A stretch of 9,260 nt of DNA, from assembly GCA_003510795.1 (NCBI GenBank), contig DOKP01000056.1, positions 1 to 9,260 of the forward strand, written 5' to 3'. The position numbers and the translations under genes are program-made. The stretch's first letter is position 1; each line of letters begins with the position of its first letter. The notes below the pieces were generated by a model. That model did not search any database and had not been told where the DNA came from. It was given only the letters and a program-made list of their open reading frames with translations. This stretch comes from Candidatus Moraniibacteriota bacterium. Lineage in GTDB: Bacteria; Patescibacteriota; Minisyncoccia; Moranbacterales; UBA9337. Shown here one piece after another: positions 1 to 6,491 of the stretch.

Positions 1-42
1 GCCACGCAATTTGAGAGTACTCAAATTACTCGCAGAGACGGG
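1..42 (-). repeat. REP-like palindromic repeat, copy 1 (cut by window start)
   Basis: Read on the minus strand it begins with the box GTCTCTGCGAG, continues into a hairpin, and ends in GTGGC at the window edge. The hairpin (8-27 on the plus strand) is a perfect 8-bp stem, AATTTGAG/CTCAAATT, around a 4-nt loop that reads TACT on the minus strand. The same outer box and the same GTACTC centre occur at 1429-1478, 1583-1624 and 9227-9260. The inner box is incomplete because the window starts here. Its role is not known; it resembles dispersed GCGAG...GCAATC repeats that I recognise from many bacterial genomes. Confidence 0.8.
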
Positions 43-87
43 TAAAAAAAGACATGAGAGAGAGGTCAGTGAGGAGTTACATTCTCT

Positions 88-118
88 ACGAATTACGAAT
101 CTGTACGAATTTACGAAA
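88..118. repeat. Short degenerate array of ACGAAT units
   Basis: Four ACGAA(T) units start at 88, 95, 105 and 113, so spacing varies from 7 to 10 nt. On the opposite strand they read ATTCGT, the same core as the CGTTAA array further down in this spacer. There is no reading frame here. The variable spacing and lack of unique spacers rule out a CRISPR. It may be an expanded or decayed simple repeat; no function can be assigned. Confidence 0.55.
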
Positions 119-176
119 AAAATAGGACTGTTAATTGAAAAAAGATTAGCAGAATAGCTTTGCATTTTTACCATAA

Positions 177-200
177 TTCGTTAATACGTTAACTCGTTAA
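177..200. repeat. Tandem 8-bp repeat NNCGTTAA, three units
   Basis: Three adjacent 8-mers (177-184, 185-192, 193-200) share CGTTAA and differ only in their first two bases (TT, TA, CT). The array sits about 30 bp before the start of the glycosyltransferase gene, in its expected 5' leader or promoter area. It could be a simple-sequence expansion or a set of protein-binding sites. The rest of the 1-230 spacer shows no gene and no clear promoter or Shine-Dalgarno site. Confidence 0.6.
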
Positions 201-230
201 CTAAAAAATAAATAATTTAAATATTTAGCC

Positions 231-1388
231 ATGAATCAATTTAGCAATATACGCAACATAAAAGTAGCGCTTGTGCACGACTTTCTGGATACTTATGGAG
301 GAGCCGAAAAAGTTTTAGCGGTAATTGCGGAAATATTTCCCGAGGCGCCGATTTATACCTTGCTCTATGACGAGAAAAAAATGCGCGGCAAATTTAAAAG
401 TAGAGAAATTCATACTTCTTTTTTGCAAAAATTTCCCCAGTGGCTAAAAAACAGAAGAAGATATCTGTTACCCCTCATGCCAACCGCTCCAGAAACATTT
501 GATCTGCGCGATTTCGATTTAGTGATCTCATCTTCAGGTGCTTGGAGTAAAGGAATTGTTACTCGTTTAAATACCAAGCATATCTGTTTTATGCATTCGC
601 CGATGCGCTTTGTCTGGGATTATAATGAAAAATACCTGAAAGAAATTGGCAAAAAAATCGGATTTTGTAAAAGAATATTTTTAAATTACTTGCGCATTTG
701 GGACTTCGAAGCAGCCCAACGACCGGACGTACTGATTGCTAATTCAAATTACACCCAAGAGAGAATAGCTAAATATTATCGCCGAGATTCTAGAGTTATT
801 TATCCGGCAACGTTATCATTAAAACATGAAAACATTAAAACAATAAAACATGAAAGCAAGGGAATAATAAAGCAAAAGAATGCATCTGATTATTTTTTGG
901 TCGTTTCACGTTTGGCGGCTTATAAAAAAGTGTCTTTGGTGGTGGAAGTTTTTAATAAAATGGGATTACCCTTGGTAGTTATCGGTGAGGGGGAAGAAAT
1001 GGGAAAGATAAAAAAAATAGCCAAGGACAATATAAAAATATTAGGTTGGCAAAGCGATGAGATTGTAAGTGAGTATTATAAAAATGCGCGAGCGCTTATT
1101 TTTCCGGCTGTGGATGATTTTGGCTTAACAATAACAGAAGCCATGAGCCAAGGCACCCCCGTGATTGCTATTAGAAAAGGCGGAGCTAAAGAAATTATCA
1201 AGGAGGGTATCACGGGAGAGTTTTTTGATGCGCAAACAATGGAGGTACTGGCCGATGGAGTGAGGAGATTTATAGAAAAAGAAAATAGTTATAATAAAGA
1301 AATTATAAAAGAAGATGCTCAGCGATTTGAGAAAGAGAAATTTAAAAGTGAGCTAATAGAATTGATCGAAAGAGAAATAAAAGGTTAG
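231..1388 (+). CDS. Family 4 glycosyltransferase (GT-B fold, WbaZ/mannosyltransferase-like)
   Basis: A 385-residue soluble or membrane-peripheral enzyme that should move a sugar from a nucleotide-sugar donor to a glycan or lipid-linked acceptor, probably in surface polysaccharide assembly. The N-terminal acceptor domain has the glycine-rich start VHDFLDTYGGAEKVL (about 15-29) and the motif HSPMRFVWD (122-130) typical of this subgroup. The C-terminal donor domain begins near 220 and carries R227 and K232/K233, the usual phosphate-contacting residues, then the E-x7-E region FPAVDDFGLTITEAMSQGTP, in which the first acidic residue is Asp295 and the second Glu303. Length is normal for the family. 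The interdomain linker (about 195-217) is unusual: lysine-rich, with a repeated KHE (198-200, 206-208). The ATG at 231 is chosen because the conserved N-terminus follows directly; no Shine-Dalgarno site precedes it. Donor sugar cannot be told from sequence. It stands alone, flanked by repeat-rich spacers. Confidence 0.9.
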   Translation: MNQFSNIRNIKVALVHDFLDTYGGAEKVLAVIAEIFPEAPIYTLLYDEKKMRGKFKSREIHTSFLQKFPQWLKNRRRYLLPLMPTAPETFDLRDFDLVISSSGAWSKGIVTRLNTKHICFMHSPMRFVWDYNEKYLKEIGKKIGFCKRIFLNYLRIWDFEAAQRPDVLIANSNYTQERIAKYYRRDSRVIYPATLSLKHENIKTIKHESKGIIKQKNASDYFLVVSRLAAYKKVSLVVEVFNKMGLPLVVIGEGEEMGKIKKIAKDNIKILGWQSDEIVSEYYKNARALIFPAVDDFGLTITEAMSQGTPVIAIRKGGAKEIIKEGITGEFFDAQTMEVLADGVRRFIEKENSYNKEIIKEDAQRFEKEKFKSELIELIEREIKG

Positions 1389-1428
1389 CTGTACTGTGGT
1401 GTGGAGAGATGGAATATAATCAGAGGCT

Positions 1429-1624
1429 GTCTCTGCGAGTAAATTTTGTACTCGGAATTTATGTGGCAGTCCAGGGATGTTAATATCATCGCTAAATAAC
1501 TATTATTCACTGTTGTCAATTTATTAAACATTAGATAAGTAGGGGTTAATTGGACTTGATATAAATATTTTAATTCTGCTAAATCCCTGGATTGCCACGA
1601 CGGAGTACCGTCTCGCAAAGACGG
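1429..1624. repeat. Composite inverted element: two REP-like palindromes facing each other (BIME/MITE-like)
   Basis: The left arm (1429-1478) and right arm (1583-1624, minus strand) carry the same two boxes: GTCTCTGCGAG versus GTCTTTGCGAG, and GTGGCAGTCCAGGGAT versus GTGGCAATCCAGGGAT, one mismatch in each. Between the boxes each arm has its own hairpin. Left: stem 1441-1448 with 1453-1460, two G-T wobbles, loop TACT. Right: GACGG/CCGTC at 1599-1603 and 1608-1612, loop AGTA on the plus strand (TACT on the minus). The central 104 bp is AT-rich and I see no gene in it. The layout matches a pair of inverted REP sequences, or a small non-autonomous element with ~45-nt inverted ends. No clear target duplication is visible. 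It fills most of the spacer between the glycosyltransferase and holB. Confidence 0.82.
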
Positions 1625-1664
1625 ACAAATGCTAGGAATATTTAGTTTGAATGTGTAAGTTTTT

Positions 1665-1669
1665 AAGGA
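1665..1669 (+). promoter_or_regulatory. Shine-Dalgarno site of holB
   Basis: AAGGA lies 9 nt before the ATG at 1679, a good distance for ribosome binding. It supports this start and is the only convincing Shine-Dalgarno site ahead of any gene in the window. Confidence 0.65.
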
Positions 1670-1678
1670 TCATAAAAT

Positions 1679-2590
1679 ATGTTCATAGGACACAAGAAAC
1701 AAATAAATTTTTTGAAAGATTTAATTGAGGCGGGTAAAGTTTCCCAGGCCTATATTTTTAGCGGACCGGAAGATATCGGAAAATTTTGTTTAGCGAAGAT
1801 GTTTTCGAGAGCTTTAATAGAAAATAACTCTGATATTTTAAATGATTTCAAAGATGAAACGGAAAACAAGAATCAAAATATAGAAATTTTAGCTCCGGAA
1901 ATAATTGAGAAAAAAGGAGTTACGAAAACTAGGGAAATTGATGTGGAAAGAGTGAGAAATGCTCAAAATAATTTAGCGCTTTTTCCAGCGACAGGAAATT
2001 ACAGGATTCTGGTCATTAATGATGCGCATCGGTTAACGGTAGCCTCTCAAAATGCTTTGCTCAAAAATTTAGAAGAGCCCAACAGTAGCGCGATTATAAT
2101 TTTAGTTACACATGAAGATGGAAAGCTCCTTAAAACTATTAAATCCAGATGCCAGAAAATAAATTTTAATCTAGTTTCATTGGAGGAAATTAAAAATGGA
2201 TTTAAAGACAAAGTTGCCGATGACCTTTTAGAAAAAATAGTAATTTTTTCTATGGGCAAACCAGGGGAGGCGCAAAAAATGATAGAAAATAAAGATAAAT
2301 TTAGAGAACGAGAGACTGCTATTCGAGATCTGGGCAATTTAAAAAAATTAGCTGTTTTTGAAAAATTTGATTTGGCGCAAAATTATTCGAAAAATGTGAT
2401 GGAGAGCAGAAAACGGCTGGAGTTTTGGATCTGGATGCTCAGGGTGCAAATTTTTCGGAATTTGGGCGATAAATCAAGCCTGGAAAAAAATTATCAAGCA
2501 ATTGATAAAATTAAAAATGTACTGTCAAAGATAAAAAATCCCAGTTTAAATGTGAGGCTTATTTTAGAAAATCTGTTTTTGGATTTGTAG
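1679..2590 (+). CDS. holB: DNA polymerase III subunit delta' (clamp-loader)
   Basis: A 303-residue AAA+ protein of the replicative clamp loader, which opens and loads the beta sliding clamp together with delta and the tau/gamma subunits. Seen in sequence: a P-loop-like segment GPEDIGKF (29-36) with Lys35 but Phe where an ATP-binding loop has Thr or Ser; a Walker B-like strand LVINDAH (111-117); the family signature NALLKNLEEP (125-134); and the SRC motif (156-158), whose arginine acts as the trans finger on the neighbouring ATPase subunit. The C-terminal part (about 200-303) is helical and less conserved, as expected for the collar region. The four-cysteine zinc module found between the P-loop and Walker B in E. 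coli delta' and in tau/gamma is absent: the only cysteines are Cys37 and the SRC cysteine. Length is slightly short for the family. The start is supported by an AAGGA site. No tmk gene, a common neighbour of holB, is next to it. Confidence 0.9.
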   Translation: MFIGHKKQINFLKDLIEAGKVSQAYIFSGPEDIGKFCLAKMFSRALIENNSDILNDFKDETENKNQNIEILAPEIIEKKGVTKTREIDVERVRNAQNNLALFPATGNYRILVINDAHRLTVASQNALLKNLEEPNSSAIIILVTHEDGKLLKTIKSRCQKINFNLVSLEEIKNGFKDKVADDLLEKIVIFSMGKPGEAQKMIENKDKFRERETAIRDLGNLKKLAVFEKFDLAQNYSKNVMESRKRLEFWIWMLRVQIFRNLGDKSSLEKNYQAIDKIKNVLSKIKNPSLNVRLILENLFLDL

Positions 2591-2625
2591 GATTTGTATA
2601 CATAGAACTTGTGCAATTGAATTTG

Positions 2626-2717
2626 TATTCGAGTCATTAGAGTTTAATTGGGGTATTAGAGTCGGGCTATTGAAGTGCGACTCGAATGACTCGAATAAAC
2701 ACCCAAATGACACTAAT
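2626..2717. repeat. Bidirectional array of 9-nt ATTNGNGTN units forming a large inverted repeat
   Basis: Plus-strand units are ATTCGAGTC (2627), ATTAGAGTT (2636), ATTGGGGT (2647), ATTAGAGTC (2655) and ATTGAAGTG (2669). Minus-strand units are ATTCGAGTC (2679-2687), ATTCGAGTC (2688-2696), ATTTGGGT (2701-2708) and ATTAGTGTC (2709-2717). A perfect 13-nt inverted repeat, TATTCGAGTCATT at 2626-2638 against 2685-2697, pairs the outermost plus unit with the minus units and extends with one mismatch. The array fills the spacer between holB and ftsQ. There is no reading frame and no unique-spacer pattern. It could be a transcript hairpin, a multi-site binding region or a simple-repeat expansion. Confidence 0.7.
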
Positions 2718-2733
2718 GAGTAGGGTGTATAAA
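2707..2733 (+). promoter_or_regulatory. Candidate promoter for ftsQ
   Basis: ATGACA (2707-2712, five of six to the -35 consensus) and TATAAA (2728-2733, five of six to the -10) are 15 bp apart, shorter than the preferred 17. Transcription from here would begin around 2740, only a few bases before the ATG at 2745, giving a nearly leaderless message. That fits the lack of a Shine-Dalgarno site. The spacing makes this a weak call. Confidence 0.3.
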
Positions 2734-2744
2734 TAAAAAGTATA

Positions 2745-3671
2745 ATGATAAAAGAAAAAAAACATCATTGGGCCAGCAAGAAAGAAAAGAAGAAAACTGT
2801 TTCCAAAATAAAGAAATTTATTCGGCCGGCGCTGGTGAGAAATATTCTGTTTGTGTTGTTTTTTGGTGTGGCCTTGTATGCTTTCATCTTTGCTGATTTT
2901 ATGGAGGTTGATGATATCAAAGTAACCAATAGCGGAATTATCGCGCGAGAGGATATAGATAATTTCATAAGCCAAGAAATTGACGGCAAATATTTTAAAA
3001 TAATATCGAAAAGAAATTTTGTTTTTTTTGGCGTAAATAATTTAGAGCGTAAATTAAAAAGTAATTTCAAAAAAATAAAGTTAGCATCTGTTAAAAGGAT
3101 ATTTCCCAATAAAGCAAATATAGAAATTCAGGAACGTAATTTAATTTTGTCTCTATGCTCAAGGGGGGCTTGTTATTTCATTGACGAAAGAGGCTATGCT
3201 TATGAAAGAATGAATCCCAATCAGAGCCCTGCCAACCAAAGTGAAATCATCGAATTGATTGATGAAAGTGGCAAAGAGATACGAGAAAATGAATATGTCT
3301 TGCTACCTAGTTATATAGAGTTCATCGTGGCTATCAGAGACGAATTGAAAAATGATACTAATGTTGAAATATTGAATCAATACAGGACCAGATCAAGAAT
3401 CTCAGAAGAATTAATTGTACAAACAAAAAATGGCTGGGATATTTATTTGAATGCTAAAATTCCGATTGAAAAATCAATTCAAACCCTGAAAACATTATTA
3501 AATAGACATTTGCTCTTGAGAGATTTGCACGAATTGGAATATATCGACTTGCGTAGCGAAAATAAAGTTTTTTACCGGATGAAGGGAGGCGTAACGCAAG
3601 AAGAGGAAGAATTAAAGAAAGAAAGTGCGCAAAACTCTCAAGGAGATTCTAGCAGTTCAGAAAAAGATTAG
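2745..3671 (+). CDS. ftsQ: Cell division protein FtsQ/DivIB, POTRA domain
   Basis: A 308-residue bitopic membrane protein of the divisome, expected to link FtsL/FtsB with the septal peptidoglycan machinery at the outer face of the membrane. Seen: a very basic cytoplasmic head (residues 1-32, rich in Lys), one membrane helix at about 33-51, and then a POTRA domain starting VDDIKVTNSG (55-64) and ending near IEIQERN (126-132), followed by the beta domain. The segment ILSLCSRGACYFIDERGYAYE contains two cysteines (138 and 143) just before the typical YFIDERG turn. The C-terminus (about 281-308) is an acidic, Ser-rich and probably disordered tail. Length and order match FtsQ. The ATG at 2745 lacks a Shine-Dalgarno site. 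No mur, ddl, ftsA or ftsZ gene is adjacent, so it stands outside any division-and-wall cluster within this window. Confidence 0.86.
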   Translation: MIKEKKHHWASKKEKKKTVSKIKKFIRPALVRNILFVLFFGVALYAFIFADFMEVDDIKVTNSGIIAREDIDNFISQEIDGKYFKIISKRNFVFFGVNNLERKLKSNFKKIKLASVKRIFPNKANIEIQERNLILSLCSRGACYFIDERGYAYERMNPNQSPANQSEIIELIDESGKEIRENEYVLLPSYIEFIVAIRDELKNDTNVEILNQYRTRSRISEELIVQTKNGWDIYLNAKIPIEKSIQTLKTLLNRHLLLRDLHELEYIDLRSENKVFYRMKGGVTQEEEELKKESAQNSQGDSSSSEKD

Positions 3672-3708
3672 GGCAAGCCAACTGTGTGAGTTTTTTTAAA
3701 TTTTGTTG

Positions 3709-3714
3709 TATAAT
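3709..3714 (+). promoter_or_regulatory. -10 box (TATAAT) upstream of the DUF2339 gene
   Basis: A perfect TATAAT preceded by TTG lies in the 94-nt spacer after ftsQ. No good -35 hexamer is present at 16-18 bp. Start of transcription would be near 3721, leaving an AT-rich leader of about 45 nt with no Shine-Dalgarno site before the ATG at 3766. It would drive the DUF2339 and HIT genes together. Confidence 0.45.
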
Positions 3715-3765
3715 AAAAGCAGTTTAAGATAGCTTGTTTTAATATTTAATTTTTAAAATAAAAAA

Positions 3766-6471
3766 ATGAAAACTATTGAAATGCTGGCGGAAGAAATTGA
3801 ATCTTTAAGAAAAGATAATACGGAAATCAAAAAAAGATTGGATTTAATTGAAGATAAAAAAACAACATTGACCAAAAAAGAAGAAATCAAAACGCCAGAA
3901 TTTGTTTCTCCTAGTAGCATTGCGATTTCGGAAAAAGCCCCTGGATTAACTCGTCAGGGTAGCTGGCTTTTGATTATTTTCGGCGGAGTGCTCTGTCTGA
4001 CGGGAATAGGTATCATCTTCGGATTGCCTCTTTTGATATGGGGAATAGTTTCCTTGTCTAAATCAAATAAGAACAGAGTAGCAATCAACCAATACAATTT
4101 GCAAAATGAAATTAATTTAACTCCGAAAGAAAAAGTTTTTGAGTCGGAAATTAAAAATGTTGCTACGGCGGTTACTGTCGAAAAGGTAGAGGGTGTTTTT
4201 ACTCCGCCAATAAAGCCTGTCTTAGCAGAAAATGCCGAGCCGGTTGCAAAGAAAGTATTTTCTTTTGAAGAAGAAATCGGAATGAAATGGTTTTCTCGAA
4301 TCGGAGTCCTGGCTTTGGTAATAGGAGTGGGATTTTTTATCAAATATGCTGTTGATATGGATTGGATAAATCACTTGGCTAGGATTATATTTGGAGTAAT
4401 TTTTGGAAGCGCTTTGATTGTTTATGGAGAAATTATTTCTAAAAAAACAAATTACGCCAAATGGGGAAAAACTTTAGTGGGAGGGGGCTTGGCGATAACA
4501 TATTTTTGTGTTTATGTGGCTTATTATTTCGAATCGTACCGCCAGGCTATCGGGATGAATCAAATTTTAGATTTATTTTTAATGGTGGGAGTAGTTTCAG
4601 TAGCAGTGGTACTTTCCTTGCGGGATAATTCCCAGGTAATCGCAGCCGAATCTTTTTTCCTAGGATATGTAACTGCTTTATTGAATGACAATTTTGAATT
4701 GGTGGCTCTTTTTTATACCCTGCTGTTGACAGCCGGGCTGGTAGTTGTGGTTTCTTATAAAAAATGGCCAGCCATAGGTCTGGGAGGCGTGGGTGCTTCT
4801 TATTTGATGTATATTTTATGGAATGCCAATAATCAGGAAATTTTTTCATACGCGGCTCTTATTTTAATTTTTTATTTCATATCTTTTACTTTGCAATCAT
4901 TCTTTTTTTCTAAGAAAAAAGAATTGGAAGTCGACAATATCCTTATAACGTTGATAAACTCGGCCTTGTTCTTTAGCTTATTTTATGCGGAAGTAAAAAA
5001 GTTCTATCCAGATTATTGCGGTTGGCTTACGCTGGCTCTAGCAGTTATTTATTTGGGTGGATTTGTATTTTATAAAAAATTAAACATTCAGGCATTAGCT
5101 AAGACACATCTATATCTTGGAATATTTTTTGCCACTTTGACAGTGCCAATTTATTTTAACCGAGAGCTGGTTTCTATTATCTGGTCTCTCGAGGCTTTAT
5201 TTTTGGCGATGCTTTACATTAAGACAAATAGTTCGATTTTAAAGTTAGCCTTTAATCTCTTGAGCGTATTTATTTTTTTTAAAAGTCTAACTTATGATCT
5301 AGTGAATCTTCGAGCGATGAATTTGGATAATTTTTTCCAGAGCACAAGATTGATTTCGGTGGGCGTAACAATTGTATGTTTTTATCTTATCTATGGAGTT
5401 ATTTTAAAAAATAGAAATTTAATCCAAAATTTCAAAACAGAAGCCTTAATGCTATATTCTTGGGCGGCTTCGAGTTTGTTGGTGTTGATTATCTTCGTTG
5501 AGCTGGGTGAAAAATTTCCTGCCTGGACAACGGTAGTGCTAGCTGGGTTGGTAATTATTTTTATGCTTTTGGGAAATCGAGTTAGAGGGAGAGAATTCTT
5601 TTATCAAGCCAATACGATTGCTAGTATAATCTTTCTTAAGCTTTTATTTTATGACAGTTCGAACCTCAGCTCATTTAATCCAGAAAACATATTAAGCAGC
5701 AATAGGCTGGGAGTTTTTTTAGCAGTAAGTGTAATTTTTTACGGAGTATATGCTTATCTTCGAAGGATCTCAATTTTGCAATCTGGAAAAAATACCATAG
5801 CGAATATTTATTCTTGGCTGGCAATGAGTTTGATTTTGTTGATAATTTTTATTGAATTTAGTGATGATTATCTAGCCAAAGTTTCCGTAGGCTTGGGATG
5901 TCTGATGTTAATTTATTTCTTTGTTTCAAAAGTAAGCATTAAGGAATTGCTGTATCAGGCGGTAGCGATTTCACAGATTTTATTTGTAAAAGTATTGTTT
6001 TTTGATGCAGTGATATTGAAGGAATTGAAAATGAGTCCGTCGTTTTTGGATTCGCGATTTGTTTCTTTATTGGCGGCGTCTTTATCTTTCTATATGGTTA
6101 GCATTTATTTAAATAGCCGTAAAGAAAAGTTAGAAGAAAAAAATAAACTAATAGCAGGAATATATTCTTATTACGGAACTTTTTTGGCCTTTTTACTGAT
6201 CATGCTGGAAATGAAAGATTATTGGATTTCTGTAGGCTGGAGCATCTTGGCGCTATTTTTAATTTCGATGGGTTTCGTGCTAAGTCGAAAAAGTTTAAGA
6301 ATCCAGGGTATTATAATATTTACTATTAGTATCTTTAAAGTATTTATTTATGATATTCAAGGCCTAGAGGTCATATATCGAACTATTTCTTATATTGCTT
6401 TGGGAGTTATTCTTTTGACTGTATCATTTATGTATAATAAATATAAGGATAAATTAAAAGAGATAATCTAA
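3766..6471 (+). CDS. DUF2339 polytopic membrane protein with fourfold internal repeat
   Basis: A 901-residue integral membrane protein; the family's function is unknown. Residues 1-37 form a coiled coil (LAEEIESLRKDNTEIKKRL). Two hydrophobic helices follow at about 66-97, then a hydrophilic linker (100-165). The DUF2339 core starts at EEEIGMKWFSRIG (168-180) with VGGGLAITYFCVYVAYY near 238-254, and is almost wholly hydrophobic to the end, probably over 20 membrane segments in total. The last half is a tandem repeat of about 117 residues in four units. Each has Tyr then an acidic residue or Asn 15 later (Y450/N465, Y564/E579, Y682/E697, Y800/E815), a K-x4-D pair (K506/D511, K625/D630, K742/D747, K858/D863) and a later Arg (R528, R647, R764, R872). 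The protein ends with the family's usual RTISYIALG...LLTVSFMY stretch. It is co-directional with the HIT gene, 20 nt apart. There is no catalytic motif I recognise; transport, lipid handling or a scaffold role are all possible. Confidence 0.9.
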   Translation: MKTIEMLAEEIESLRKDNTEIKKRLDLIEDKKTTLTKKEEIKTPEFVSPSSIAISEKAPGLTRQGSWLLIIFGGVLCLTGIGIIFGLPLLIWGIVSLSKSNKNRVAINQYNLQNEINLTPKEKVFESEIKNVATAVTVEKVEGVFTPPIKPVLAENAEPVAKKVFSFEEEIGMKWFSRIGVLALVIGVGFFIKYAVDMDWINHLARIIFGVIFGSALIVYGEIISKKTNYAKWGKTLVGGGLAITYFCVYVAYYFESYRQAIGMNQILDLFLMVGVVSVAVVLSLRDNSQVIAAESFFLGYVTALLNDNFELVALFYTLLLTAGLVVVVSYKKWPAIGLGGVGASYLMYILWNANNQEIFSYAALILIFYFISFTLQSFFFSKKKELEVDNILITLINSALFFSLFYAEVKKFYPDYCGWLTLALAVIYLGGFVFYKKLNIQALAKTHLYLGIFFATLTVPIYFNRELVSIIWSLEALFLAMLYIKTNSSILKLAFNLLSVFIFFKSLTYDLVNLRAMNLDNFFQSTRLISVGVTIVCFYLIYGVILKNRNLIQNFKTEALMLYSWAASSLLVLIIFVELGEKFPAWTTVVLAGLVIIFMLLGNRVRGREFFYQANTIASIIFLKLLFYDSSNLSSFNPENILSSNRLGVFLAVSVIFYGVYAYLRRISILQSGKNTIANIYSWLAMSLILLIIFIEFSDDYLAKVSVGLGCLMLIYFFVSKVSIKELLYQAVAISQILFVKVLFFDAVILKELKMSPSFLDSRFVSLLAASLSFYMVSIYLNSRKEKLEEKNKLIAGIYSYYGTFLAFLLIMLEMKDYWISVGWSILALFLISMGFVLSRKSLRIQGIIIFTISIFKVFIYDIQGLEVIYRTISYIALGVILLTVSFMYNKYKDKLKEII

Positions 6472-6491
6472 GGCTCTGTATCAAAATAACT

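Noticed and set aside
1513..1541. TTGTCA with a downstream TA-rich hexamer as a promoter inside the inverted element
   Set aside because: The -35 is good, but the hexamer at 17 bp (TAAGTA) matches the -10 consensus poorly.
1385..1618. Minus-strand open frame of 77 codons between the glycosyltransferase and holB
   Set aside because: It runs through both arms of the inverted repeat element, has no domain or protein-like pattern, and no ribosome site.
2626..2717. CRISPR array
   Set aside because: Units are 8-9 nt, adjacent and in both orientations, with no unique spacers of constant length and no cas gene nearby.
3680..3697. Possible terminator after ftsQ (AACT/AGTT followed by T-run)
   Set aside because: A 4-bp stem is too weak to support termination.
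3954..4343. Minus-strand open frame of 129 codons inside the DUF2339 gene
   Set aside because: It is antisense to a strongly supported family protein and has the Pro/Thr-rich look of a shadow frame. The same applies to the antisense frames at 2047-2337, 2667-2975, 2765-3109, 4547-4849 and 6738-7037.
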